NCBI RefSeq assembly: GCF_017163755.1
Contig: NZ_JAFIWC010000015.1
Coordinates: 1-64,000, forward strand
DNA from: Xanthomonas sp.
GTDB taxonomy: Bacteria > Pseudomonadota > Gammaproteobacteria > Xanthomonadales > Xanthomonadaceae
Direction: 5' to 3'
Length of the DNA stretch: 64,000 nucleotides
Positions 36,476 to 45,984 of this stretch are shown here, piece after piece. Each line of letters opens with the position of its first letter. The stretch's first letter is position 1. The notes under the pieces are model-generated. The model was given only the letters and a program-made list of their open reading frames with translations, was not told where the DNA came from and did no database searches. A program made the position numbers and the translations under genes.

Positions 36476-38599
36476 TCACTTCGCCGCGTGCTCCACGCCC
36501 AGCTGGTCGAGCATGAACGCGTACGACTCGGCCATCTCGCGGTAGCGGCGGAAGCGCCCGGACTTGCCGCCGTGGCCGGCTTCCATGTTCACCCGGAACA
36601 CGATCGGCCGCGTGCCGGTGTTCTCGTCGCGCAGCCTGGCCACCCACTTGGCCGGCTCCCAGTACTGCACCTGCGAATCCCACAGCCCGGTGCCGACGAA
36701 GATCGCCGGATACGCCTGGCGCGCGACATTGTCGTACGGCGAGTAGCTGAGCATGTAGTCGTAATACGGCTTCTGCTCGGGGTTGCCCCACTCGTCGTAC
36801 TCGTTGGTGGTCAGCGGGATGGTCGGATCGAGCATCGTGGTGACCACGTCGACGAACGGCACCTGCGCCACCAGCACGCGATAGTCGGCCGGGGCCATGT
36901 TCGCCACCGCGCCCATCAGCAGCCCGCCGGCGCTGCCGCCGGCCGCGGCGACCCGGTCCGGCGCCGCGTAGCCCTGCTGCACCAGCGCGCGGGTCACGTC
37001 GATGAAGTCGGTGAAGGTTTTCTTCTTGTTGAGCAGCTTGCCCTGGTCGTACCAGTCGCGGCCCATCTCCTGCCCGCCGCGAATGTGCGCGATCGCGTAG
37101 ACCACGCCGCGGTCGAGCAGGCTGACCACCGGCAGGTTGAAGTTGGGATCGGTGGACATGCCGTAGCTGCCGTAGGCGTACTGGTACAGCGCGGCGCTGC
37201 CATCCTTCTTGAAGCCTTTCTTGTACACCAGCGACACCGGCACCTTGACCCCGTCGCGCGCGCTCACCCACAGGCGCTCGGTCTGGTACTTGCTGGCATC
37301 GTAGCCGATCACCGGCTGCTGCTTGAGCAGGCGGCGCTCGCCGCTGCGGGTGTTGATCTCGTAGGTGGTGGCCGGCGTGGTCAGCGAGGTGTAGCTGTAG
37401 CGCAGCCACGGCGTATCCGGCTCGGCGTTGACCGACAGGCCCATCGAGTACGCCGGCTCGTCGGCCTTGACGTAGTCTTCCTTGCCGTCGGCGAAGCGCA
37501 GGCGGATGCGTTCCAGGCCGTGGGAACGTTCGGCGATCGCGGTGAAGCCGTCGAACAGCTCGAAGTCCTCGATGAACACCGCATCGTCGTAGGGCAGCCA
37601 TTCCTGCCACTGCGCGCGCGCGGTGGCGCCGTCGGCGGCGGTCACCAGCCGGAAGTTCTTCGCCTTCCAGTTGGTGCGGATCACCCAGCGTCCGTCGAAG
37701 TGGTCGGCGCTGTACTCCACGTCGCGCTCGCGCGGCGCCAGCACCGTGAACACCTGCGGGTCGGCCGCCGGCGCGTAGCGCTGCTCGGAGGACACGGTGC
37801 TTTCCATGCCGATGGTGATGTACTTGTCGTCGCGGGTGCGGCCCAGGCCCATGTAGAAGCTGTCGTCGTGCTCTTCGTAGACCAGCGCGTCCTGCGCCGC
37901 CGGCGTGCCGAGCACGTGCTTCTTGACCCGCACGGTCAGCAGCGTCTCCGGGTCGTTCTCGACATAGAACAGGGTCTTGTTGTCGTCGGCCCACACCAGG
38001 TCGGGCGACACCCCGGCGATGCGGTCGGCATAGACCTCCCCGGTCTCCAGGTTCTTGAACCGCACCACGTACTGGCGGCGGCCGACATCGTCCTCGGCCC
38101 AGGCCAGGATGCGGTTGTCCTGGCTGACCACCGCGTCGCCGACGTTGAAATAGCCCTTGCCCGCGGCCATCGCGTTGACGTCCAGCAGGATCTCTTCCGG
38201 CGCGTCCATGCTGCCCTTGCGCCGCGCCTGGATCGGATAGTCCTTGCCGGTCTCGAAGCGGCTGTAGTACCAGTAGCCGCGCTCGCGGTACGGCACGCTG
38301 CTGTCGTCCTGCTTGATGCGGCCGACGATCTCCTTGTACAGCGTGTCCTCCAGCGGCTTCAGCGGCGCCAGCACCTGGTCGGTGTAGGCGTTCTCGGCGT
38401 TGAGGTGGGCCAGCATCCGCGCGTCCTCGCGCTTGTCGTCGCGCAGCCAGTAATAGGCATCCTCGCGGGTGGCGCCGAACGGCGCCTTGACCGTGTACGG
38501 CTGCTTGGCCGCGCGCGGCGGCGTGGCGTCGGTGGCGAGGGCGGAGGCGAACGGTGAGGTCATGAGCAAGAGGGTCGCTAGCAGAGGGCGGTAACGCAT
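36476..38599 (-). CDS. Oligopeptidase B-like S9 serine peptidase, exported
   Basis: Prolyl-oligopeptidase-family peptidase cleaving short peptides, probably after basic residues. The 707-residue product from ATG 38599 has a signal peptide (MRYRPLLATLLLMTSPFASALA). A beta-propeller follows (REDAYYWLRDDKREDARMLAHLNAEN at its start), then the alpha/beta-hydrolase domain with S556 in GGSAGGLLMG, Asp in GLWDSQVQYWEPAKW and H676 in EAGHGGKSGR. The QYWEPAKW motif is typical of oligopeptidase B. Earlier ATGs add Arg/Cys-rich sequence without support. A second S9 peptidase lies at 40668-42773. Confidence 0.94.
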   Translation of the reverse strand: MRYRPLLATLLLMTSPFASALATDATPPRAAKQPYTVKAPFGATREDAYYWLRDDKREDARMLAHLNAENAYTDQVLAPLKPLEDTLYKEIVGRIKQDDSSVPYRERGYWYYSRFETGKDYPIQARRKGSMDAPEEILLDVNAMAAGKGYFNVGDAVVSQDNRILAWAEDDVGRRQYVVRFKNLETGEVYADRIAGVSPDLVWADDNKTLFYVENDPETLLTVRVKKHVLGTPAAQDALVYEEHDDSFYMGLGRTRDDKYITIGMESTVSSEQRYAPAADPQVFTVLAPRERDVEYSADHFDGRWVIRTNWKAKNFRLVTAADGATARAQWQEWLPYDDAVFIEDFELFDGFTAIAERSHGLERIRLRFADGKEDYVKADEPAYSMGLSVNAEPDTPWLRYSYTSLTTPATTYEINTRSGERRLLKQQPVIGYDASKYQTERLWVSARDGVKVPVSLVYKKGFKKDGSAALYQYAYGSYGMSTDPNFNLPVVSLLDRGVVYAIAHIRGGQEMGRDWYDQGKLLNKKKTFTDFIDVTRALVQQGYAAPDRVAAAGGSAGGLLMGAVANMAPADYRVLVAQVPFVDVVTTMLDPTIPLTTNEYDEWGNPEQKPYYDYMLSYSPYDNVARQAYPAIFVGTGLWDSQVQYWEPAKWVARLRDENTGTRPIVFRVNMEAGHGGKSGRFRRYREMAESYAFMLDQLGVEHAAK

Positions 38600-38757
38600 C
38601 AATGGGGCTCCGGCGGAGACAACGCAACAGGACGCCCGCGTACGGCGGGCGGCACGCATGCAAGGTCCCGCACAGTGCCGGCCGAGTCTCCGCGCTACGC
38701 CGCGCGCTGGCAAGCGCGGCTTGGGCTTTTCCGCGCGCCCTCTTCTATCATCGGCGC

Positions 38758-39972
38758 ATGACCGCCCTCCCCGCCGACTCCCTCCACCCGCCGAGCACGG
38801 CGCCCGCCTACAGCCAGCGCAGCCGCGACATCGAGCCGTTCCACGTGATGGCGCTGCTGGCGCGCGCCAACGAACTGGAACAGGCCGGCCACGACGTGAT
38901 CCACCTGGAGATCGGCGAACCGGATTTCACCACCGCCGCGCCGATCGTCGCCGCCGGCCAGGCCGCGCTGGCCGCCGGCCATACCCGCTACACCGCCGCG
39001 CGCGGGTTGCCGGCGCTGCGCCAGGCGCTGGCCTGCTTCTATCGCCAGCGCCACGACGTGGACCTGGACCCGGCGCGCATCCTCATCACCCCCGGCGGCT
39101 CCGGCGCGCTGCTGCTGGCCAGCGCGCTGCTGGTCGATCCCGGCAAGCGCTGGCTGATGGCCGACCCCGGCTATCCGTGCAACCGCCATTTCCTGCGCCT
39201 GGTCGAGGGCCAGGCGCAGCTGGTTCCCGTGGGCCCGGACAGCCGCTACCAGCTGACCCCGGCGCTGATCGAGCGCCATTGGGACGATGTCAGCGTCGGC
39301 GCGCTGGCCGCCTCGCCGGCCAATCCCACCGGCACCCTGCTGGATCGAGGCGAACTGGCCGCGCTGTCGCAGGCGCTGCGCGCGCGCGGCGGGCACCTGG
39401 TGGTGGACGAGATCTACCACGGGCTCAGCTACGGCATCGACGCGCCCAGCGTGCTGGAGGTGGACGAGGACGCCTACGTGCTCAACAGCTTCTCCAAGTA
39501 CTTCGGCATGACCGGCTGGCGCCTGGGCTGGCTGGTGGCGCCGGCGGCGGCGGTGCCGGCGCTGGAGAAACTGGCGCAGAACCTGTACATCAGCGCCTCG
39601 AGCATCGCCCAGCACGCCGCCCTGGCCTGCTTCCAGCCGCAGACGCTGGCGATCCTGGAGGCGCGCCGCGCCGAATTCGCGCAACGCCGCGACTACCTGC
39701 TGCCGGCCGTGCGCGCACTGGGCTTCCGCATCGAGGTCGAACCGCAGGGCGCGTTCTACCTGTACGCCGACGTCAGCGCCTTCACCGACGACGCGCAGGC
39801 CTTCTGCCGGCATTTCCTGGAAACCGAGCACGTCGCCTTCACCCCCGGCCTGGACTTCGGCCATCACCGCGCACGCCACCACGTGCGCCTGGCCTACACC
39901 CAGAGCCTGCCGCGGCTGCAGGAAGCGGTCGCCCGCATCGCGCGCGGACTGCAACGCTGGGACCGCCGCTGA
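38758..39972 (+). CDS. PLP-dependent class I/II aminotransferase
   Basis: Fold-type I aminotransferase, 404 residues. The N-terminal specificity segment IHLEIGEPDFTTAAPI, the NPTG motif (SPANPTGTLLDRGEL), the cofactor Asp in VVDEIYHGLSYG, the Schiff-base Lys in NSFSKYFGMTGWRLGW and the terminal Arg in HVRLAYTQS are all present. It resembles aspartate/aromatic or alanine-type aminotransferases; the substrate cannot be set. Divergent from the oligopeptidase. Confidence 0.92.
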   Translation: MTALPADSLHPPSTAPAYSQRSRDIEPFHVMALLARANELEQAGHDVIHLEIGEPDFTTAAPIVAAGQAALAAGHTRYTAARGLPALRQALACFYRQRHDVDLDPARILITPGGSGALLLASALLVDPGKRWLMADPGYPCNRHFLRLVEGQAQLVPVGPDSRYQLTPALIERHWDDVSVGALAASPANPTGTLLDRGELAALSQALRARGGHLVVDEIYHGLSYGIDAPSVLEVDEDAYVLNSFSKYFGMTGWRLGWLVAPAAAVPALEKLAQNLYISASSIAQHAALACFQPQTLAILEARRAEFAQRRDYLLPAVRALGFRIEVEPQGAFYLYADVSAFTDDAQAFCRHFLETEHVAFTPGLDFGHHRARHHVRLAYTQSLPRLQEAVARIARGLQRWDRR

Positions 39973-40257
39973 ACCCCAACCGCGCTTCGGCCAACGGCCG
40001 CCAACGCTCCACCGATCGGAATCGGCAGGCTCGAAGCCATGCAAAGGCGCCGTAGCCCCGGCACCACACGACCGCAGCCGCTACGGCCCACACCCCGGCT
40101 TCCGCCTACTCGCTTGGCAGGCACGGTAGCCCGGCACTGTCGAACAGCGGTACACGGTGTCGCGGCCGCGTTCGTCCTGCGCGGTGGTGACAGGCCGCGC
40201 GGCTTGTTGGAGCAGCAGGTACACGCGCCGCGTGGCGGCAAGCTGCGCGCCTTTAGC

Positions 40258-40312
40258 TTTAGCTGTGCTTTAGCTGTGCTTTGGCTGTGCTTTGGCTGTG
40301 CTTTGGCTGTGG
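40258..40312. repeat. Five tandem copies of an 11-bp unit
   Basis: TTTAGCTGTGC twice, TTTGGCTGTGC twice, TTTGGCTGTGG once, in perfect register (40258, 40269, 40280, 40291, 40302). A variable-number locus candidate. Confidence 0.85.
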
Positions 40313-40489
40313 CTTTTTGCTTTTGACCTTATTCGCCTTCAAAGCGAGCCGAGCACCGCAGGCGCAAGCGGCCGAAGAGGCGCCCTTGTTTGAGCGAAGC
40401 GAGTTTGGGCGCCGTGCCGCTTGTGCCGAGGAGCGCAGGGAACCGATGCGGCCTCATCGCATCGGCTCGCGTCGGCGACTGCGGTTTTG

Positions 40490-40515
40490 GTTACTTTTGC
40501 CAAGACAAAAGTAAC
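40490..40515. terminator. Bidirectional hairpin GTTACTTTTG/CAAAAGTAAC
   Basis: Ten-base perfect arms (40490-40499 and 40506-40515) with a 6-base loop CCAAGA. It lies between convergent genes and could terminate transcripts from both sides, although T-runs are within the stem. Confidence 0.55.
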
Positions 40516-40667
40516 TCGCGCCAAGGGCGCGAAAGCCTTTGCCGTTGCTCCTGCCTTTGCTGCTAGCTCCTGCCTTTGCTGCTAGCTCCAGCCCTCGCTG
40601 CCGCCCTACCCAGCCGGAGCCCGCGCACCAAAGCGCGGACATCCAACACGGCCGGCCGCGATCGCCC

Positions 40668-42773
40668 TCAGTCCTTCAACCGCTCCCACAGGAAGCTGTA
40701 CGCCAGCGCCTGCATATGCGCCGCCTGCGCATTGTTCGCCGCGCCGCCGTGGCCGCCCTCGATGTTCTCGTAATAGGTCACGTCCTTGTCCGCATCGATC
40801 ATCTTCGCCGCCATCTTGCGCGCATGCCCCGGATGCACCCGGTCGTCGCGGGTGGAGGTCAGGAAGATCACCGGCGGATAGGTCTTCTTCGGATCGAACA
40901 GGTGGTACGGCGAGAAGGACCGGATGTAGTTCCAGTCGTCGGTGTCCGGATTGCCGTACTCGGCCATCCACGACGCGCCGGCGAGCAGGTGGCTGTAGCG
41001 CTTCATGTCCAGCAGCGGCACCTGCACCACCACCGCCCCGAACAGCTGCGGGTACTGGGTCAGCATGTTGCCGGCCATCAGCCCGCCGTTGCTGCCGCCC
41101 TGCACGCCCAGGTGCTTGGCCGAGGTGATCTTGCGCGCGGCCAGGTCCTGCGCCACCGCCGCCATGTCCTCGTAGGCCTTGTGCCGGTTCTGCTTCAGCG
41201 CCGCCTGGTGCCAGCGCGGGCCGTATTCGCCGCCGCCGCGGATGTTGGCCACCGCGTATACGCCGCCCTGGTCGAGCCAGGCGCGGCCGAGGCTGCCGGA
41301 ATAGAACGGGGTCATCGAGATCTCGAAGCCGCCGTACGCGTACAGCAGGGTCGGATTGCTGCCGTCCAGCTTCAGCTGCTTCGGACGCACCAGGAAGTAC
41401 GGCACGCGGGTGCCGTCCTGGGAGGTGGCGAAATGCTGCTCGATCGCGTGCCTGGACGCGTCGAAGAACGCCGGCATCGCCTTCAGCGCCTCGATGCTGC
41501 CCGCGCCGCGCTGCGCGTCGGCCAGCAGCAGCGTGGTCGGGGTCAGGTAGTCGGTGGAGGTCAGCCACACCTGGTCGTTCTCGTCGGCGTCGACCGCCTC
41601 GACGCTGGTGCTGCCGAAGGCCAGCTCGCCGACCGGCAACGGAGCGCGCGCCCATTCGCCGGCGCCGGGCGTGAGCACCCACAGCCGGCTCTTGACGTTG
41701 TCGAGCACGTTCAGCACCAGCCGCGACTTGGTCCACGCGAACGAGGCCAGCGACGCGGTCTCGGTCGGCTCGAACAGCACCTGGAACTGGCGCTTGCCGG
41801 CCATGAAGTCGTCGAAGCGGGTCGCCAGCAGTGCGCCGGCGGCGTAGGTCTTGCCCGCCACCGTCCACGGATCGCGCAGCTCCAGCGTCAGCCACTGCTG
41901 GTGCACGCGCTTGTTGGCCGAGTTCGGCACGTCGAGCTTGGTCAGGCGGCCGTCGGCGCCGCGCAGGTACAGCTCGTCGTTGTAGAACGCCAGCGTGCGG
42001 GTGACGAAATCGCGCTCGTAGCCGGGCGTATCGTCGTGCAGCGCGGCGATGTACATGTCCTCCGGCTTGCCCTCGTAGACCGGCGTGGCGCTGCTCAGCG
42101 GCGTGCCGCGCTTCCATTGCTTGACCACGCGCGGATAGCCGGAGCTGGTCATCGTGCCGGCGCCGAAGTCGGTGTAGACGTAGACCGTGTCGGCGTCGAT
42201 CCAGCCCAGGCCGCCCTTGGCCTCGGGACGGAAGAAGCCGTCCTTGACCCACTGCTTGCTGCCCAGGTCGAACTCGCGGGTGACGTCGGCATCGGCGCCG
42301 CCGCGCGACAGCGCGATCAGGCAGCGGCGGTAGTCCGGACGCAGGCAGTCGGCGCCGTGCCACACCCAGTTCTCGCCCTCGGCCTTGTTCAGCGCGTCGA
42401 TGTCCAGCACCGTCTCCCATTTCGGCTCGGGCTTGCGGTATTCCTCCAGCGTGGTCCGCCGCCACAGGCCGCGCTCGTGTTCGCGGTCCTTCCACAGGTT
42501 GTAGTAGTACGGGCCGATCTTCTGCACCACCGGGATCTTGGCGTCCGAATCCAGCACCTGGCGAATGCCCGACTCGCGCGCCGCGAACGCCGGATCGGCG
42601 GCCAGCCGCGCCTCGGTCTTGGCGTTCTGCGCCTTGACCCAGTCCAGCGGCTTGGCGCCGGTGACGTCCTCGAGCCAGGCATAGGGATCTTGCGACATCG
42701 CGGGTTCCTCGGCCGCGGCGGCGCCGGCGGTGATCAGGCCTGCGAGCAGGCAGGCATGGGCGAACGTGGGCAT
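40668..42773 (-). CDS. Prolyl oligopeptidase-family S9 serine peptidase, exported
   Basis: 701 residues: signal peptide (MPTFAHACLLAGLITAGAAAAEE), N-terminal DPYAWLEDVTGAKPLDWVKAQN, propeller domain, then the catalytic domain with S561 in QGGSNGGLMAGN, Asp in STRDDRVHPGHA and His in IEGGHGGAANN. Other family motifs are LLYAYGGFEISMTP and ANIRGGGEYGPRWH. It is a diverged paralogue of the enzyme at 36476-38599 rather than oligopeptidase B. Probably periplasmic peptide degradation. ATG at 42773. Confidence 0.94.
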   Translation of the reverse strand: MPTFAHACLLAGLITAGAAAAEEPAMSQDPYAWLEDVTGAKPLDWVKAQNAKTEARLAADPAFAARESGIRQVLDSDAKIPVVQKIGPYYYNLWKDREHERGLWRRTTLEEYRKPEPKWETVLDIDALNKAEGENWVWHGADCLRPDYRRCLIALSRGGADADVTREFDLGSKQWVKDGFFRPEAKGGLGWIDADTVYVYTDFGAGTMTSSGYPRVVKQWKRGTPLSSATPVYEGKPEDMYIAALHDDTPGYERDFVTRTLAFYNDELYLRGADGRLTKLDVPNSANKRVHQQWLTLELRDPWTVAGKTYAAGALLATRFDDFMAGKRQFQVLFEPTETASLASFAWTKSRLVLNVLDNVKSRLWVLTPGAGEWARAPLPVGELAFGSTSVEAVDADENDQVWLTSTDYLTPTTLLLADAQRGAGSIEALKAMPAFFDASRHAIEQHFATSQDGTRVPYFLVRPKQLKLDGSNPTLLYAYGGFEISMTPFYSGSLGRAWLDQGGVYAVANIRGGGEYGPRWHQAALKQNRHKAYEDMAAVAQDLAARKITSAKHLGVQGGSNGGLMAGNMLTQYPQLFGAVVVQVPLLDMKRYSHLLAGASWMAEYGNPDTDDWNYIRSFSPYHLFDPKKTYPPVIFLTSTRDDRVHPGHARKMAAKMIDADKDVTYYENIEGGHGGAANNAQAAHMQALAYSFLWERLKD

Positions 42774-42840
42774 CGGCAGTTCCAGGAGAATATCGCCGGA
42801 ACCCTAGCATGGCCCGCGCCGCGGCCTCCCCTGCCGAAGG

Positions 42841-43155
42841 TCAGGCCGCGCGCGGCAGGCGCGGCAGGCGCAGCGGCGCCGTGCGCCGGCGCCGCCGCGC
42901 CTGCACCCGCGGCCGTACCCGGGTCAGCGCGCGGCGCAGTGTCGACGTCGGCAGCGCGAAGCGATGCAGCGCCCACCACGCGCTCAGCGGCATGCCCAGC
43001 AGCCACAGCGGCCCCCAGCCCAGCCACTCGCTGTGGCCGCGCGTGGCCGGCCAGACCAGCAGCAATGCCAGTCCGGCCAGGATCGCCTGGCGCAGCAGGC
43101 GGCGCAGCCCGGGGTGCGGAGCGTGGCGCGGACGCGAGGTGGAGGGGATGGGCAT
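42841..43155 (-). CDS. Small hypothetical membrane protein
   Basis: 104 residues with two hydrophobic segments (ILAGLALLLVWPAT; WLGWGPLWLLGMPLSAWWALHRF) and a strongly basic C-terminus rich in Arg. Family not recognised. It is upstream of the S9 peptidase on the same strand. Confidence 0.6.
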   Translation of the reverse strand: MPIPSTSRPRHAPHPGLRRLLRQAILAGLALLLVWPATRGHSEWLGWGPLWLLGMPLSAWWALHRFALPTSTLRRALTRVRPRVQARRRRRTAPLRLPRLPRAA

Positions 43156-43285
43156 GGCGGCGACTCCGGCAGCTGGGTGAGGCGTATAGACTGTGCGGCG
43201 GCCATCTCAACGGCTGCGACCCGCATTGACATTGCCTTCGCCCTGCACCGCTTAGCGTGTGCCTTCAGCCTCCGGATCCTGCCTT

Positions 43286-43861
43286 ATGCGCCTGTTTTCG
43301 ATGTTCGCCGCCATGCTGATGCTGGGCATGGCCGTGCCGCTGCCGGCGGCCCGCGCGGCGAGCGACGATCCGGCGCAGCCGCCGGTGGACCTGCAGCGCT
43401 TCATGGGCAAGTGGTACGTCATCGCGCGCATCCCCTATTTCGCCGAGCGCGGCCGTGTCGCCAGCAGCGAGGATTACACGCTCAAGGAAGAAGGCAAGAT
43501 CGCGGTGCGCTACCGGTACCGCGAAGGCTTCGACGAGCCGGTCGAGGAATCAACCGCGCGCGCCACGGTCAAGGAGGACACCGGCAACCGGCGCTGGACC
43601 ACCTGGCGCCTGGCCGTGGTGCCGACCAAGTACCGCATCCTGGAAGTGGCGCCGGACTATTCGTGGGCGCTGGTCGACTATCCCGGCCGCGACCTGGCCT
43701 GGGTGCTCTCCCGCGCGCCGGACATGGAGCACAAGCAGTACCGCACGCTGGTCGATCGGCTGGACCACGAGCACGGGGTCAACGTCGACAAGCTCAAGCG
43801 CGTGGCGCAGCGCCGCGACCAGGTCGGCAAGCTGGGCTTCGAAGTGCCGAAGCGGCCCTGA
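43286..43861 (+). CDS. Periplasmic lipocalin family protein (Blc-like)
   Basis: 191-residue beta-barrel protein. A signal peptide ends AARAA (about residue 25) without a lipobox Cys, unlike E. coli Blc. The lipocalin GxW motif (G41-K-W43-Y-VIARIPYFAERG) and second conserved region VDYPGRDLAWVLSRAP are clear. Start at ATG 43286; nine residues upstream in frame are unsupported. Family members bind lipids in the envelope. Confidence 0.9.
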   Translation: MRLFSMFAAMLMLGMAVPLPAARAASDDPAQPPVDLQRFMGKWYVIARIPYFAERGRVASSEDYTLKEEGKIAVRYRYREGFDEPVEESTARATVKEDTGNRRWTTWRLAVVPTKYRILEVAPDYSWALVDYPGRDLAWVLSRAPDMEHKQYRTLVDRLDHEHGVNVDKLKRVAQRRDQVGKLGFEVPKRP

Positions 43862-44179
43862 GCGATCGGCGCAGCTGCGCGGCCCACGCGCGGCGATTTT
43901 CCCAGCTCATCCAGTCTCGGCCCAATAAGCCCTCCTGCGGTGTCCAGAGGCTGCCGTGAGAGCGAGCTGCGTCGCGACGGACGCGGCAGAGCGCATTCCC
44001 GGTTCAGGCGCATTGGCGCTGTCGCCGCCCGCCACGGCAGCGCGCCGCCAGGCTTGGCAGGCGGCTCGACGCTGCCGCGGCGCAAGACGATCCACGATCA
44101 CCCGCCGCTCATCGAAGCGACATCGCCGGCCGGTATGATCGGGCCGATTCCCCCCCGAGAGGCGCCCCGCTTGGACAGC
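43862..44179. other. Spacer upstream of the HxlR regulator
   Basis: About 318 bases without a gene. A -10-like TATGAT (44134-44139) about 40 bases before the regulator start is the only promoter-like element seen; no good -35 is visible. Confidence 0.35.
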
Positions 44180-44596
44180 ATGCCGGCTTACGCATTGCCC
44201 GACGCCCACCCCTGCCTGCCCTGCGACCCGCCGCCGCGCGGCCAGGTGCTCGCCGCGAACTGCCCGTCGCGCGCCGTCCTCAGCCACGTGACCAGCCGCT
44301 GGGGCGTGCTGGCGCTGGTGGTGCTGCGCACCGGCACCTACCGTTTCGGCGACCTGCGCCGCCGCCTGCAAGGGGTCAGCGAGAAGATGCTGGCGCAGAC
44401 CCTGCAGGCGCTGGAAGCGGACGGCTTCGTGCGCCGCACCTCGTACCCGGTGGTGCCGCCGCACGTGGAGTACGGGCTGACCGCCCTGGGCCAGGACGTG
44501 GCCGCGCACGTGCACGAACTGGTCGACTGGATCGAGACCCACATCGGCACGATCCTCGGCGCCCACGCCGAGGTGCCGAAGGCGCTGCCGGACTAG
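44180..44596 (+). CDS. HxlR-family winged-helix transcriptional regulator
   Basis: DNA-binding regulator, often redox- or electrophile-responsive. 138 residues with the HxlR pattern: a Cys-Pro before the first helix (NCPSRAVLSHVTSRWGVLALVVLR), then FGDLRRRLQGVSEKMLAQTLQALEADGFVRR and the wing VPPHVEYGLTALG. Several Cys near the N-terminus (CLPCDP) could sense oxidants. ATG 44180 is used; a TTG at 44171 with GAGAGG upstream is an alternative. Confidence 0.88.
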   Translation: MPAYALPDAHPCLPCDPPPRGQVLAANCPSRAVLSHVTSRWGVLALVVLRTGTYRFGDLRRRLQGVSEKMLAQTLQALEADGFVRRTSYPVVPPHVEYGLTALGQDVAAHVHELVDWIETHIGTILGAHAEVPKALPD

Positions 44597-44794
44597 GCGC
44601 AGGCCCTGCGCCGCCGCATCGCCGCATGCGCGCGCCAATCCAGGAAGGCCGACGCCGGCAGCCAGAGCGGCTCCGGGCGGCCTTGGGGCCATCAGCCACG
44701 GCCGGACCCACAGCGCGGCCGCCCCCCTGCAAGCGCATCAGGCCATCGACACCGTCCCGGCGCCAACGCCGATCGCCGCTATCGGGCCGGGGCC

Positions 44795-45766
44795 CTAGTC
44801 GTCGTTGTAGTTGCTCAGCGCCAGCGACAGCAGCGACTTGGCCTGTTCGCGCAGCGAGCGCGGCTCGACGATCTCCGCATCCGAGCCGTAGTGCAGCACG
44901 TCCATCAGCAATTCGCGCGAGACGCTGTACGGCACCTTCAGCTCGTAGCTGCCGTCGGGCAGGAAGCGCCCCTGCTGCTTGGAATGCCAGTGCTCGTCGG
45001 CCACCCAGCGCGCCGCCTTGGGGCTGAACACGATCGTCGCCCAGCCCTTCGGCGCGCCGGAGAAGATCCCGTAGCTGGCGGCCAGCTGCGAATCCAGTTC
45101 CTCGTCGGCCACGTCCTGCGCCGGCTGGTCGAGCAGCCGCGCATGGTTGATGCGGTCCACGGCGAAACTGCGCACCGCGTCGCGGCCGTGGTCCCAGGCG
45201 TCCAGGTACCAGTTGTCGCGATAGTGGGTGATGCGCTGCGGCGATACGGTGCGCTTGGTCGACTCGTCGGTGGAGCGGGCGCGGTAGTCGAACGACAACC
45301 GCTTGCGCTCCAGCACCGCCGAGGCGACGCTGCGGAAGCTGGCTTCGTCCAGCTTGCGGCCGCGGTGCGGGATCACCCGCACCCGTTCCACCGGCCAATG
45401 GCTGGCGCCGGCCTGCGCCGCCAGCAGGCCCTCGATGCGCTGCTGCAGCGGCGCCAGCACCGACGACAGCACGCCGCCGCCGGTACGCGCCAGCAGTTGC
45501 TGCGAGGCTAGCAGTGCATGCAGTTCTTCCGAACTCAGCCACAGCCCGGGCAGCTCGAAGCGGTCGCTCTCGCCGGATTCGTAGCGGAAGCCGGCTTCGC
45601 CGTCGCCCTCCACCGGCGCCATCAGCGCATCGCGCAGGAACGCCAGGTCGCGGTAGACGGTGGCGCGGGAACAGCTCAGCTCGTCCTGCAGGCGCGCCAC
45701 CGTCACCGGGTAGCGCGCGGACTTGAGCAGGCGGTGCAAGGCAGTGATGCGTTCGTAGCGGTCCAT
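44795..45766 (-). CDS. WYL-domain transcriptional regulator (HTH_11-WYL-WCX)
   Basis: 323 residues: N-terminal winged helix (RITALHRLLKSARYPVTVARLQDELSCSRATVYRDLAFLRD), central WYL domain (DYRARSTDESTKRTVSPQRITHYRDNWYLDAWDH) and a WCX-type C-terminal domain. WYL domains bind nucleic acid or nucleotide ligands. Start at ATG 45766, where the HTH begins; the open frame upstream to 45850 is unconserved. No adjacent DNA-damage or CRISPR genes are visible. Confidence 0.92.
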   Translation of the reverse strand: MDRYERITALHRLLKSARYPVTVARLQDELSCSRATVYRDLAFLRDALMAPVEGDGEAGFRYESGESDRFELPGLWLSSEELHALLASQQLLARTGGGVLSSVLAPLQQRIEGLLAAQAGASHWPVERVRVIPHRGRKLDEASFRSVASAVLERKRLSFDYRARSTDESTKRTVSPQRITHYRDNWYLDAWDHGRDAVRSFAVDRINHARLLDQPAQDVADEELDSQLAASYGIFSGAPKGWATIVFSPKAARWVADEHWHSKQQGRFLPDGSYELKVPYSVSRELLMDVLHYGSDAEIVEPRSLREQAKSLLSLALSNYNDD

Positions 45767-45984
45767 GGCGCCGATTATGTCTGAGTCCGCGGCCGAAAAA
45801 CCGCTGCGGCGGGCCGCAGACGCACGTGCGGCGGGCGGCGGCGCCGGCACGCGCCGGGCGCCCGACCAAAATCCCGGTTAAAGCCGGGGACCGCGCGGCA
45901 GCCGGGAGGTCATGCGGGTCCGGTATGATGAAATCGTTTCCATTTCGTTAGCCGAAGGCTACGTCCTTTATCCGGAGAGAAGCC

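Larger units (their letters stand above)
39973..40667. other. Intergenic region with 11-bp tandem repeats and two hairpins
   Basis: 695 bases between convergent genes without a credible ORF. They contain five copies of TTT(A/G)GCTGTGC, an inverted repeat CCGATGCG/CGCATCGG (40443-40465), the GTTACTTTTG/CAAAAGTAAC hairpin, and a doubled CTCCTGCCTTTGCTGCTAG (about 40548-40587). The block GAGCGAAGCGAGTTTGGGCG to AAGGGCGCGAAAG resembles a repeated intergenic element common in xanthomonads. Confidence 0.55.
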
